This document shows positions 34,359-46,809 of a stretch of DNA of 64,000 bases, piece by piece. Within the stretch, counting starts at the first letter, position 1. Each line of letters begins with the position of its first letter. Origin of the DNA: Rhodosporidiobolus odoratus (taxonomy: Eukaryota > Basidiomycota > Microbotryomycetes > Sporidiobolales > Sporidiobolaceae); contig JAOANU010000001.1 of NCBI GenBank assembly GCA_034387635.1, forward strand, positions 2,418,001 to 2,482,000, in the 5' to 3' direction. The position numbers and the translations under genes are program-made. The notes under the pieces were generated by a model. The model was not told the origin of the DNA. It was given only the letters and a program-made list of their open reading frames with translations, and did not search any database.

Positions 34359-36915
34359 GCATCCTGCATCGCCCTTTACCGTCGACCGCTCGCATTCCCT
34401 TCTACCCACCGAAACCGCTGTTTGCATTCCTCCCACATCTCTTCTGTTCCTCCTCATCTTCATCCTGTATCACCAGCCATTCCTCTCTCATCCTTCATCT
34501 CATCTCATCTCATCGCTGTGCAGTCTGTCGGAGCATCAGTCATTGTCGGAACATCCCAGGAACTCATAGTCATCATTAGTAGCATAGAACCCTCATAACT
34601 TGTCGTTTTGTTCCCCTTCCTCCTCCATCATCGCTTTCGGGCGTCAAAAGTAACATACGCATTCATTGACCTAATACCTCCGGTCTCCGTGCGCTGAGAA
34701 GCCTACAACGCTATATTAAACGCTTGTGGTACGAAAGAAAACCCACTTCGACCTTCTCAAACCGGCCTTCCTCGTTCTCCTCTCTCTGGCCAACGCCACT
34801 TGCCTGGAGCTCCTCGCCACAGTGCAGCAAGGCCTAACCATCTTTCTCTACCTCCGCGACACTTCCGCTTCTTGTAGGCTGTAGGTACCTATCCAGAGCC
34901 CCCCCTCACATCGAGCTGCGAGAGGCGCGGACTTTTTTCTGCCTTCCTTACTCGAGTGGTCGGTGTGATGCGCGAAGTGAACCCTTGGCAGGATTAAGAT
35001 GGGACGATGACATCGCCCGGCCTTCGTTAGATGTAAGCTTTTACAAGCGCAGCGATCTACAGCGAGAGTACCTGGGTTGAAGCGGTACCAGCACGGGCGA
35101 GGAAAATCTGACCATGAAAGAAGGAGAGAATTGAGAGCGTGACAGGGCAGATGTGGGAGCATCCTCGGTAGGACAGAAGCTGCGAGGAAGCTCGAGAGAA
35201 GACTTCGTGACTGCCGCGCCACCGCAAGAGCCGACGCAGAAAGGACAAGCAAGCAATGCTACCGGCGACATCACGAGAAAGAGCAACGATGAAGCAGGAA
35301 ACGGGCAAGCGGTAGGACTGACAACCAGCTCGAGGGTCTTGAGCGTTTACAAGGCGAATAACGCGCAAAAGAATCACGAGTTGGCGAAAACCAAGACGCG
35401 AGGGTGGCTTGTCGGTACATCCGCCGGCGCAGCTGAGCTCGAGGATAGTCGAGCTCTACGCGATCGGCGCGCCCAGGACGCCGGTAGTCCCGTAACCGCA
35501 CGTCGCACACGAGTGCGCCGACGAAGCGGGCTTTCTTCACGCTCGCAGCCATGAAAGATCAAACAGCAGGTCCGGCTGAACCAGGAGACAAGCTGTGCTA
35601 TGCTCGACGCGCTGAGTCCTGTAGCCGCGATGTAGTCGCGATAGAGTCGAGGCGTGGGATACCTGCGCGTCTTGTGGGTGAAGAAGGCGGGAAAAGGAGG
35701 AAGGGGAAGAAAAGTCGGTTCAGGGCCGCTGCTCTTGCTCTGCGAAGATGCAGCTGAAGCGCCTTTGGAGGTGAGTCAGCTCGATGGTATAGGGCACTCA
35801 GTGGACGACGACGAAAGTGAGGGATGGTAACGCACCTCAATCGCATCGTCATGCGCCAGACTCGTAGTCGTGCTGCGCCGGCACACGACGCCGTGGTCGG
35901 TGCCACCTTCCTATATGCTCTGCGCTGGAGGGTGAAGCAGCACCCTCGCCTCACAGCAACCCTTTCGAGAGCGCTTCTCGGCGGCCCATTTGCGGGACTG
36001 TCACAAGGAGGAACTGGTTACCGCAAGTCGGGCCATTCGCGTCTTGCCGACGGTACCTGCCACGGATTAGGTGTACAGTAGCCCGGCGAGCGTTTCTTGG
36101 CTATTTCCGACGCGATGTCGCGATGTGTTAGCGTTGATAAGAGTCGGGACGAAGAGGTTGACGCATCAATCCGTTCGACCACAGCACAAGGAAGTGCCGG
36201 ACTTGGGGTAGACAGCTGATTGTAACTCTGCACGGTCGGATGCAAGTATAACTAGCCATGCAAGCGGGTATACGAAGAGGTAAACGGGAAGGGACGAGCG
36301 GAAGTTGCGAGGAAGTTGCGTCGTCCAACAACCCCTCTGACATAACGCTTGAACACGCTCCGTACCAGCCTAAGAACTACAGAGAACACTTTCACGGATC
36401 GGCGGCTGCTGCACACTCTGCTCCCTCACCCAAGTCTTGCCTCGCCACCACCTGCGAAGTCCTTGGCGCGTACTCGAACCATCTACAACTTCGAGTCGCT
36501 CTATTTCGCTTGTCCGGAGTGGACGGGTCGAACAAAGAAGTGAACGTGGTATCCGGTACGTCCCTCCCTTTCCTGTGCTCGAGTCTGAAGTGAACGCGGG
36601 GCGAGCGGGTCAGCCAAAGCGGTGCAGGACTACCTCCGTCCCACTCGCTGTGGGCATGAGAAGCCACTGGGAGCCACAGTACCTTCCTGTACGCGGTCCG
36701 GTCGCCAGCCGGGCGCGCCAACGAGCTCTAGCAAATGACTTGCGATCTTCTTTCCCTCCTTGATGCCGGGCAATCAGCATCTTCTCGTGCCGTGCCTTTA
36801 TGCTGACTCTCGATACTTCGCTAGCTCTGCATTCTCCTCCAACGAGGCTTCCCAACGCCTCCCGCCCGTCTTTCAGCCCCGATCCAGCGGTCTTTCCATC
36901 CTTCCCGAACACACC
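34359..36915. other. Long intergenic region
   Basis: The first 400 bases look like a T/C-rich 3' UTR with a short CATCT repeat near 34496–34515. The rest holds only motif-less frames on both strands. Confidence 0.4.
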
Positions 36916-38339
36916 ATGGCGGCCTCCGCTGGTAGCTCGACGATGGATATCGTCGGCACAAAGTCACAGAACATCTCTTCCGACTCGACTCAGCTCAGCT
37001 GTGCGTTTTCTTGCTACACCCGTTGCCGTTGCAAACATCCTACTCACGACTTGCTATGCAGATGTCGGAACCTGGCGGTCAGACTTCGACCCCGGCTACT
37101 ACCAAGGTACGCACAATCGCGTGTATCCCTTCGCACTGGCATATCCTGACCGCTATTCGAAACAGCCTACTCGAACGCTTCGAACGCCGAAGTCACCTTT
37201 AGCTTCATTGGCGTAGCCGCTTCGTACATTGCAGAGAAGAAGGCCGACCGAGGTATCTGTCAGCTCACCCTGGACGGCATCACCTCGTACACCCTCGACC
37301 TCTACAACGATTCGAATTACACCCAAGGAGCCCAAGCGGTATGGACCAGCGACACACTTGTTTACGGGCACCACTCGGTTTCGATCTCACAGCTTGGTCC
37401 TGACGCCCGATTTGGGTAGGCCGGTTCCTTACCTCCTTCATATCGAGCACAACTTAGCAAAATCTACCTCGCAGCTACTACCCTTACCTCGTTACCGAAA
37501 CTTGGGTCGAGATAGTCCCGACGAACGTCCGTACGTACCTCTCCCCTGCATGCTCATAAACACTCCCAGAGCTAAACCTCTGGTTCTCGACAGCCGCCTA
37601 CACGCAAACGCAAATCGTCCCTTCCTCGAGCGCAACATCGGAAATGCCGCGCCACTCTTCCGGTCCCGACACTGCCGCCATCGCCGGAGGAGCAGTAGGC
37701 GGCGTGGTCGCGTGTGCCCTCCTCGGTTTCTTGCTTTACCTGTGGCGGCGAGAGAAGAAGCGACAACGGCGAAGCGAGGGATTGGGGCCGGTGCAGAAAG
37801 TCAAGAAGGCGGATGGCAAGATGGCGATCGAGGATGAGCCGGATTCGAGCAGCGGTGGAGGGCATGGGCCATATGGATCAGAGTACGGTCCGCATGGGTA
37901 CGGCGCACCTCCACCGGGAGGGTACGGCGACCCGTACGCTCCCTACCCCGGCTATCCGGGAGGATACGGCTACGCCGGTCCACCACCATTCTCGACCTTC
38001 TCGTCGGCAGGAACACCTGCCTGGGCTCCCTATCCCTATCCTATGCCTTCTCCACCTCCAGCCCAACCTCAATCACATCTTCTTCCCCCCAACTCCGCCG
38101 GATCCACCGATTCTCAACAACCATCTCGCGATCCACCATCACAACCTCGCAGCGCGGGTCCTGGTAGTGCAGGCCCCTCCCCCTCGTCTCCCGGCTTCGC
38201 ACCTACCTCGCGAGGGAGTTACTACGACTCTGCTTATCATAGCGGCGGAGCTTCGGATGGAGGTGGCGGGTCGGCGTACCCGTATCATGTGCAAGGGGCG
38301 GGGAACAGCACGCATGCCTATGCTGTGCCGGAGATCTAG
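36916..38339 (+). CDS. Single-pass membrane protein with beta-rich ectodomain and Gly/Tyr/Pro-rich tail
   Basis: Exons 36916–37000, 37062–37106, 37166–37415, 37475–37530 and 37570–38339 give 401 residues. The N-terminal 170 residues contain a jelly-roll-like beta pattern (VTFSFIGVAASYIAEKK, CQLTLDGITSYTLDLYN, HHSVSISQLG) with N-glycosylation sites (NYT, NIS), as in a widespread group of basidiomycete surface proteins. One transmembrane helix, IAGGAVGGVVACALLGFLLYLW, follows at about 193–214, then a stop-transfer RREKKRQRR and a disordered cytosolic tail rich in GYG, PYP and GG. I infer a plasma-membrane sensor or adhesion protein. Oddly, the modelled N-terminus has no signal peptide, so either an upstream exon is missing or the membrane helix acts as signal anchor (which would invert the topology expected from the glycosylation sites). 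Confidence 0.8.
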
Positions 38340-38973
38340 GCCAGCACTATCATCCCGACTCAAGCACCACCTTCCGCATCGCCGCCCGAGATACCTCTTA
38401 CCTCGTCCCCCTGCCTCGCCACGAGACCGCACCTTATTCTCGCCTCTTCTCAGCCTTCCTCCCCTGCACAGACACTTTCCTTCTCGGTCTCACGCCCTAG
38501 TACACCCTTTTAGCATATGCTACTCTCCCTTAACCTCCCCTCTCTAGTCTCCCTTCCGCGTTTTTGGGCTACTTCGGTTCAGGTTCTGCTTTTCTCTCTC
38601 TCGCACCCCTGCATGTTGTTCTCTTTCTTAGCTTCGGTTCTCTCCCCTTTCGTGCCTTGTCGAGTCCGCCGCGCGGTAATGCATTCTCTCTCATTTGGAA
38701 CCTTGTCCTTTTCCCTCGGGATGTCTGCTGGTCGTCGCCGCCGACGGAAGAGACCAGGTCAAAGCAGCCAGGAAAAGCGGAGACTTACTGCCATTCCGAC
38801 CAACCCAAGAACAGACTATAGTACTCAAGTACGACCCCACAGAGAAAAGACAACAAGTATACGGCGACAAACCGGCAACGAGGCTAAGGAACGGATGCGC
38901 ATGCGGAGGGACAGACAAGAATGGTGCTGGAGACGGAACAGAGGTGAATCGGGAGAGACATGAGATGGGCTGT
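38340..38973. other. Convergent intergenic region
   Basis: 3' flanks of the membrane protein gene (plus) and HMG-box gene 1 (minus). T/C-rich near 38350–38650, no gene. Confidence 0.5.
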
Positions 38974-41900
38974 TTAATGGGAGAGACCTTCGCTGGGAGA
39001 AGTTGGGTAAGACGAGGATGGAGACGTGATAGAATTGGCTTGGAAGGCGATGCCGTAGCCGTGTCTGCAGAAAGTAATACGAGCGAGCTGAGTCAGCGAG
39101 ACGACTCGGCGAAAGACGGCCAGGCAAGTGAAGAAAAGGAAAAGGGACAAGCAGAGAGGGAGAACCGCACCGATGAATGTTCGCCATCAATTCGGGATCC
39201 GCCAATTGATCCGGTGTCAAGTAGACATACTCACACTCCTCCTGTCGGCCCATCTGCTGTTGCTGCTGCTGTTCCTGTTTCTCCATGACCTCGTCCAGCG
39301 AGGGATGCTGCAGCAACCGCCGTTCTTGAAGGATCGACAGTGCCGTGTCCCGCATCGATGACGCCGTAGCCGAGCCTTTCGAAGAAGTCCAGTCTTCGTC
39401 TGCACCGGTGACGCTGAGGGGAACGTCGGGGGAAGGGTGGTCGAGCGGGGCACTCGAGGGAGAGTGAGAATCGTATCCGCCCTGAGCGTCTTCCGGCCGT
39501 GCCGCCAAGATTGCGTCGACCGAGGGGCGGGTTTGAAAAGGCTCGAATGCGCGAGCGTAATCAGCGGGGGTGAAGGTGAGAGAAGCGGCGGGAGAAGAGG
39601 AGGTTGCGAAGGCGGAGGTAGTGGGGCCGGCGGACGACAGAGCTAGTTCAGGGCGATTGAAGAAGTCGGTAGAGCCAACGTGGAAAGTACCGTGTGCGGC
39701 CGGAGCGGAGTAAGGAGTGGATGGGAAAGAGGGCGAAGGAACAGAGGAAGTCGGCGCTGTTGAGAAGGTTCCGATGAACTTGCTTGGAACGATGGTGGAA
39801 CGCCTGCGCTCGAGGTAACCCGCCGGAAGGTCGCCTTCGAGACGCTCAACCTCGCCGTCTGTCGACCATTCGCTGCTGGCCGTCGACGGTCGGTCCCCCT
39901 CGTCCGGCTCGTACCCCAAAATCGGCGTCGACTCGGTGAATTGGGCGAAGAACTCGGCGGTAAGGGTGGGATCCTCAGCCGGAAGGGACTCAAGAAGCTC
40001 TTGCGGGAAGGTGAAGGTTTCGAAAGACTCGTTGGCCAGGAGGATGCCGTTACCGAGGGAACTCCGCGAGAACGTGGGCTGAGGTGGCGCTGATGGGTTG
40101 GAGTGAACGCCAGGAGCGAGGCTCAAACGGCGAAGCCCGGTGCTCCAAGTACCCGTCGACTGTTTGCGGCCATTGAACGTGGTGGTGAGCGGCGAAATGA
40201 GCATGAGGTCAGCATTGCAGGAGGAAAAGTTGCTGGGTCGAAGCGTATCGCGACGTTGCTTGAGTGCGTCGAGCGGGAGAGGGTCCGGAATCTTGCGAGT
40301 GGAGGCACGACTCTCGAGAGCGGGAGCTGTGCCGAAGGTGAAGGTAGTGCCGGTGGGACTGATCTGGATTGCCGGTTGCTGGGGAACGAGGAGAGCTGCC
40401 GAGCCTGGTGGGGAGAGAGGTGCCGAAGTCGCGGAAGAACCGCCGAGGGTGTAGTGCTGCAACTGCTGGATTGCGGTCGAACGGGGAGACGGCGGACGAG
40501 GAAGCGAAGGGTTAGGAATGGTGAAAGTGCTGGTCGGGTGGTTCGAGGGGGAAAAGCCGAGCTGGGGGTTGAAAGCGGATCCATCCGTCGAAGAGGAGGA
40601 AGCGTGGCTGACAGCGGTGGACGGGCGGGAAAGCTCGAGACCAGCGAGTTGCGGATCGAGAGTAAGAACCGGTTGCGGGACGTTTGCCTCCGACTCAAGC
40701 TGAGCCATGAAGCTGAACTGATCGACCGCTGGATGTGAGCCGTAAGTTGCGCGAAGCGGGGGAGGCTGGGTCGTCCTGGTACCGAAGGCCGTGGCGGGCA
40801 CTGCGATTCCAGAGGGGGAGAAATGGGCCAAGTCGTCGGAGGGATTGCACGGCTCCGACACCGGCGCCGTGTGCGGACGGAAGAAGGCGTGGGTTGAAAT
40901 CATCATCGGAGTCGCCAGGTCGTGCTCAGGCAGTTCGAGGTCGAAAACGGCATCCGGCGAGGTGGGCGACACGACCGCCTTTTTGGATGCCGGCTTCCTT
41001 GTCCGCTTCTTGCGGGTCGCCGGGGCAAGCCTCGGGGCACTCTCATCCTCCGCTTCGTCGTGCTGCTCCTCAGGCCAGCGTCCTATCGCCTCATTCAACG
41101 AGACCGAAAGCATCGACGGCGCGACGGGGAGGTCGCCAGGGAAGGCGTCGGAAGCCGGTGAGCGACTGTCTTCCGTGCGAGTGCGCTCAATCTCGAGAAC
41201 CTGGCGAGCGACCTCCTTGCAAGCCTCCCGGTGCTCGTCATTCTCCCTCCCTCCTGTCCTTTTGCGCCGACGCGGGACGTCCTTCGGCCGTTGCTGAGGG
41301 CGGTACCGGTAGTCCGGATGCAGGCGTTGATGTTCGTCCTTAGCGTCCTTGGCCTTCTGCTCCCAGTAGGCCTTCTCCTCTACCGTCAAACCCTTCCACA
41401 CCTGACTGACGATGACCGAGATGTGTTGAGAGTTGTTGATCTCGAGGGAAGCGAGGCGACGAGCATGCGCCGTACCGGGAGGTTCGGGCTCGGTAGCGCC
41501 AGGTTCGCCGGGAGGAGCGCAGCAATGCGAGCGGAAAAGAATGAAGGCGTTCGGCGGTCGTTTGATGTGACCCGGCGCCTGCTTACGAGCGTGCGACTTG
41601 GCCTTGCCGTTCTTACCGCGTGGTTGATTGATTGTGACGAAAGGTGATTCGGCGAGGACGGGCAGGGAGGAAGAAACGCCGGTAGGAATGTCGTGAATCG
41701 CCTCGGGGGCGAAGCTGAGCGAATCGACGGATGAGCTGTACAGCTCGAAAGAGGCACTCGCATCCGTTTCCCAGTCGCTCCGATCGCTCGCGCTGGTGGC
41801 GGAACGAGGGCGAAATGGCCGGTCGCGCAGGGCTCCAGGAGAGAGGGAGTAAGGGTGGTGTCGTGAGCTGTTGCTTCGGGCGAGTGAAGGCGCAACGCGA

Positions 41901-42070
41901 GAAGTGGGGCGGGAGATGGGCACGGGGAGCGAGATGGCGGCTGAAGAAACAGGAGAAGAGAAGGTGTAGGGGACGGAAGAGTAATCGCTCGCGGAGGAAA
42001 TTGGCGTGGGAGGAGGAAATTGAACGGCGGGTTGAGGTGCGTACTCGATGAACTGGTCGTGATAGCTCAT
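38974..42070 (-). CDS. HMG-box transcription factor 1
   Basis: Exons on the minus strand: 42070–39171 and 39064–38974, 996 residues. The HMG box spans about residues 169–258: HIKRPPNAFILFRSH (helix 1, the MATA/SOX-type NAFxLFR signature), NSQHISVIVSQVWKGL (helix 2) and EEKAYWEQKAKDAKDEH..HPDYRYRP (helix 3 and basic tail). About 25 residues rich in Pro/Gly/Glu are inserted between helix 1 and helix 2, where SOX/MATA boxes normally have 8–10. A basic RRRKRTGG patch follows the box. The long C-terminal part is Ser/Pro-rich, with a conserved block IVPSKFIGTF..FHVGSTDFFNRP shared with HMG-box protein 2 nearby. A poly-Gln run lies close to the end. The short last exon replaces a readthrough into the 3' UTR. 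Fungal relatives control mating, filamentation or stress; the target is unknown here. Confidence 0.88.
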
Positions 42071-43740
42071 CTGGGCGAACGTCGAGACGGTCAGTCAGCG
42101 CTACGAGACTCGAGATGACTGAAAAAATGGGGCTTACTTCGATTATGCGAGAGTTCTACGCGCCGCGACAAGGGTGAGGTCTTCGTACGTCGTCGAACGA
42201 ACGGAGCGCAAGAAGTGCGCAAGCGAGGGCTATCAGGCGTTGCAGGACAGAAAAGTCAAGCAGCAGACGACGCTGGTCGCAGGAAGCGGCCGCAAGCCGG
42301 CGCGGTCACCCAGGCGGGGTTTCAGGCGGGGGGAGGACAAAGGAAAGTGGTCTTGGTCAAATCGCCCGAAAGGATTGCCACTTGCCTCAAGCCAGGGACC
42401 AGGTACGGCGCAAGCAAGCTTCCGGTACGGCAGTACCGGGTCAGGGAGGCCGCGATCGATATCAGCGCCAAGCGAAGGCTTGAAGAAAGAGCCGTACCGC
42501 CGGGGCTTCCAACCAACCTGGAAAGCCACTGGCACGGCTTTTGTCAGGCTGTTCCGGGTGCAGAAGACGATGAGCAGGACACTCCACCCTCTTCTACCCC
42601 ACTCTCCAGCGTACGTCCGTGTAATATAGTCTAACTGAATATCCTTCGGAATGCGTGTAACATATGGGATCGATCGGTAATGTCGCTGGTACAGTCGGCA
42701 TTTGGCTTATCTGTCGAGGCTGCTGCTGCTGTCCATGCCCATTCGACGATGGCTGACCGCGTCCCGGCGAGTTGCGGCGAGATACGGCAAAGATAAACTG
42801 CACATTTGATGGGAAACCTCGAATCGGAGACGTCACGTTATGAGCCGCGGTGGAAGCGCTGGCCGTGTCAGCGCTGCGGAGGGGACCCACTGAGCCGGTC
42901 ACAGCGTGCGACGGCGGAGCGACGAGCGAGGAAAGCGGTGACTGACACTCTCCGAAGTCCGATGTAGCGCACCGGAATTGGCTGACGCCTCTTCCGCTTT
43001 CCTACACAGGCCCGTCTCTCGTCCTTGTTGTTTCCTTTGTTGTGAGCGGAGAGCTTCAAGTAGCAGCTCTTCGCTCTCTTCAACTCTTCTTTTCTTCAAT
43101 CCTTTGGGACCCTATTCTAGCGTTCTATAACTTACGCAATCCAGCTAAGGTTATAACCGTTAGTACTTTCTTTGGAGCGTCGCCTGAAAAGCCTCTCAAG
43201 CTTTCTCTGGCGCTTCATCCGAGTACGTGCGGAGAGTGTTCCGGCGAGAACACTGGCATAAGCACTGCACAAGCTGAGCAGAAATTCCAAGGCTAAAGGC
43301 TCGACGAGGTACTCGTCTCAAAGCCGTGCAGCCACGGGAGCGTCCGGCAGAATATGCTACCGTACCGCTGAGCGGCATTTTCCTTCTTTCCTTTCCCTGA
43401 CTGTGCTGCATTCTCCTGAACCCGCTGGCCCTGCTTTCGCTGACACCCAGTCCGTCTGGCTACGGTAGACTGCAGACCAAAGTGGCCGTCCAGCAAAGCT
43501 TGAAGGAGAAGAAGAACAAAGAAGAAAGACGACATCACTTTGCCAAACCAGCGATGGGTAAATAAGCAGGATCTCGTTGCAATCCGCTCGCGTATGAGGC
43601 AGAATGACTGCAGGAACAGGGGTCGAAGATGAGGGTATAGAGACGGAAGCAGACGATAGGGCAACGGACGAAAAAGAGCGGGGGCAAAGTTGGGCAAGAC
43701 CAAGCAGTATCGGAGAGGAGTGGCGCCCAAGGCAGCTCGC
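42071..43740. other. Long upstream region of HMG-box gene 1
   Basis: 1.7 kb between two minus-strand genes. Frames on both strands lack motifs. The length fits a complex promoter for a regulator, which is inference only. Confidence 0.4.
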
Positions 43741-45970
43741 TTAGTTGAACCACCTGTTGACCTCGAACATGTCAGACAAGGGCTTTAAGAGAGAAGAGCG
43801 AATCTGCGCACCATTCGATGTCGAAGACACCCATAGCCTCCTGCAGAAGTGAACAGATCAAGCTGCGTTAGCTCGAGAAGCGGGCAGTTCAAGACTCTCT
43901 GACGCACCGTGCCGCCAAGCGACTTGTAAGCACCAACGGAAAGGTCGAGGCAGTTGTCGTTGTTGCAAGTTGGGCACGAATCGGCGACGAGAGCCGTGAT
44001 CGTGTCGCCAGTTTCGACACGCTTGATGGTGACGGTCTGGCCGCAATGCTTGCCGCTTGCGTAGGTCTTAGTAGGGAGGGCAACAAGTGGAGTCGAGTCG
44101 GAGTGGACGGTGCCGCAGCTGGTGGAGCAAAAGAAGGTGAGTGACCAGCTCTAATCCGGGAATGAGGGCAAAAGGGATGACTTACTTGCCGGCGACTCCG
44201 TTCTGGTAGAAGTAAGTCGCGATACCTCCGCCGAAGATGTGGGAAATGGACGAAGACACAGTCTTGGCCTTAGCGGAAGCTGCTCGAGAGAAGCTGTTAG
44301 TGCGCGATACATCGGTTCAATGCACCGCGACAGGCTAGTGAGGGGCTTACCTGCAGCGGCCACAGCGGCGGAAGACGAAGCAGCGGCCTCCGAAGCGGCT
44401 TTGGAGGAGGCTACGTCCACAAAGAACGGGGCACGGGAATGATGAGGAAACAGGAAAGAGACGCAGACAGATTAGCTAAGACCTGGCTATATAGGAATTG
44501 AGCTCACCAGCAGCTGCAGCCCGCGAAGAAGAAGAAGCTGCGGCAGCCTCAGCTGATTGCGATGCAGCGAGGACAAGGGCGTGTTGGGAGGCTTCTACAG
44601 GATCGGCAGGTCAGCATTCACGAAACTAAGCACAGCAAGAGATGACAGGCACGTACCGGCAGCAGCCTGGGACCTCGAGCTTGCGGCAGCATCCTGTGCA
44701 GCCTGCTTCGCTTCCCTGGAGGCTTCTACGAATTATACTTCAGGTGGTGACTAGTGTTTTGCGGAGGATGAAATGAGAGGACTAACGGGCAGCCGCGGCC
44801 TGACTAGGCGATTCAGCGGACGCGGAATCGTAGGTGGAAGTCGAAGCAGCAGTGGTGGTGTCAGCCGGTGTGGTCGAAACGATGGCCTTGACGGCTTGCG
44901 AAGGAGTGAAGACGGCTTCGGGCTTGGCGGAGGCGGGCTGAGCACTACCGGACGAGGATCCTTTGTGCGAGACCTTGGAGGAAGTCGAGGACGTCGAAGC
45001 AGCTGAGGTACCGTTGAGGAAGTGGTACTGAATGGGGATCATTCCCGTAGAAAGCGGCGAAAGCTGGAGGAAAGCAGCGCGGGTAAGAGTGGTGTACTCT
45101 TTGCCGGAGGCATCGGCGATGGTAACCGTGACACTGCACAGGGAGTAATAGGTTCAGACACCGAGGAAGGCCGCGAGCAAGGAGAACAGAGGAGGATTTC
45201 TCTCACTTCTTGCCGTTGTCAGTGTTGGTGACCACAACTTGTTGTCCACAGTAGGGGCTAGCAACGCCAGTGTTGTTCCAGAAAACGTCGGAGAGACCCA
45301 TAACGAGATCGTCATCGCTGCCAAGCGAAAGAAACGTCAGATCAAAGCACGGAAGAGAAGGGAGTAAAAGCCCGCACGTGTTGACTTGAAGGCAAGCACC
45401 GGTAGCTCCAGTCTCATAGAACCAGAGTGCGGTGCCGTTGATAAGCCCTGTTTGAGCCAAACGAGCAATGGGTGATTAGCCGAGGAGGAAAACAGCGAGT
45501 GAGCCCGGGCGACCTACAGTTTCCAGCTGCAGCTTGTGGAAGGGTAGCAGCAGCCAAGGTAGCAGTAGCAGCACTGGTGGACTCATCGATAGCAAGGAGA
45601 GCTGCACGCAATCGGGAGGAAGGTCAGAATAAAACGGGGAAAAAAGAAGGGGGGTTGAAAAGGGACGTACCAGCGTTCCCAACCGGTTGACCTGTTCGCG
45701 GCGAAGAACGCGTCAGAGATCCAGAGTAACAGGAAGCTGTGGTCAGTCGCTGTTACTTGCGGAGATTCCGACGCGGCCATCACGACCGCGTGCTCGACGC
45801 GCCTGAGGTGAAAGTGGGGGAAGGCGAGACGTACGCTTATTGCGCCTGACCCAGCCAGCCTGTTTAGCCGCAGCTCGACGGTGGAGCGCTTGACGGTCGT
45901 GCGAGTCGTGACCGTGGGCGAGAGCGGACGAGGCGAGGAGAGCGGAGAGGATGAAGGAGATGGTCTTCAT
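43741..45970 (-). CDS. Secreted protein with two RlpA-like double-psi beta-barrel domains
   Basis: Thirteen exons on the minus strand (starts 45970, 45691, 45601, 45447, 45317, 45133, 44725, 44594, 44410, 44279, 44118, 43840, 43753) give 443 residues. The signal peptide is MKTISFILSALLASSALAHG, followed by dibasic sites. Domain 1: NGTALWFYETGATGACLQVN, VFWNNTGVASPYCGQQVVVTN, then VTVTIAD. Domain 2, at the C-terminus: GGGIATYFYQNGVAGNCG, KHCGQTVTIKRVETGDTITA, LVADSCPTC..NCLDLSVGAYKSLGG and WWFN. Both are the double-psi barrel of expansin, RlpA and barwin-like proteins, which bind or loosen polysaccharide. The C-terminal one keeps the Asp of VADSCP, usual in this fold. About 160 Ala/Ser-rich residues separate them, encoded partly by three similar exons. 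I infer a secreted cell-wall protein. Single-domain versions are common in fungi; two domains in one protein are less so. Confidence 0.88.
44351..44725 (-). repeat. Three repeated Ala/Ser linker exons
   Basis: Exons 44725–44657, 44594–44508 and 44410–44351 are all flanked by phase-1 introns, and each encodes 20–29 residues of A/S-rich helix starting EAS/QAS/ASS and ending in a run of Ala. Symmetric phase and similar content point to exon duplication. Confidence 0.6.
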
Positions 45971-46809
45971 GGTACAGCGTCCAAGTGACGGTGGTCTCGG
46001 GCGGGGCAGGGGCGTAAGGTCGTTAGAGAGATGGAAGACGGTAATGAATGACTAGGGTTGGCGCAGAACGAGACGAAGGAGATTAAGGGGAAAAGAGGAT
46101 TGTGGAATGTTGAAGGACAACCCTGCGGGTGGAACGTAGTCGGTCAGATTTGCCACGAGCAGTTCTTCCCGATCTGTACAGCCTGAGCGAAGATGCCTAC
46201 CTACTCCTGTATACCTGTGGTCGTGATGAGTCGAGGGATATATAGAGGGGAAGCAGCCCCGCGGCCGGAGAGTTGAGTCGCGCGCGTTCATCGGACAAAC
46301 AAAGCTTGAGATCTGGACCGCTCTGATATACCGGCAAGCAGTTTGTCCGAGCCGCGACTTCTGCTGAGACCGCCACGCCCGTCAAATCTGATCGCTTCGT
46401 GGCCCACTTTCTTCGCCCTTTTCGCCCTCGCAGGTAAATCAACTCTCTGAGGAATTGTGCCGGTTACTCGGTAGCCCAAGCACATGCGCTCGTCAGGTGC
46501 GAAACAAAGGTGTTGTTACGACAGGCAGGACGCAGGACAGCACAGCTAATTGACGAGGTTGGCAAGGCAGGAAAAGGGAAAAAGGTAGAAGGCGACTGCT
46601 GGTGAAGATGGTGAAGGTGCAGCGTCGCGAGCGCGTAGGGTGGAGAGTGTGGTCGCTCGCGCGTGGTAGGTGGCTAGGAGAAGTGGCGGAGCGCAGCATG
46701 AAAGTCGCAATGAGCCTCAAAGAGGTGATTTCCGACGAATCCTTGGGAGGGCGAAATCGGACGGCGCGCTTGATTCTTCTATGCGAGCGGCGGGACGGAC
46801 TAGTTTGTG
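45971..46809. other. Intergenic region
   Basis: Upstream region of the double-psi-barrel gene and 3' flank of the RGG protein gene (both minus). No gene is seen. Confidence 0.4.

Noticed and set aside
34496..34515. Four CATCT units
   Set aside because: Short simple repeat in a pyrimidine-rich 3' UTR; unremarkable.
38340..39290. Plus-strand frames and the readthrough C-terminus of HMG-box factor 1
   Set aside because: Removing a GT–AG intron (39170–39065) gives a short Ser-rich end and a stop; the readthrough is hydrophobic noise from the 3' UTR.
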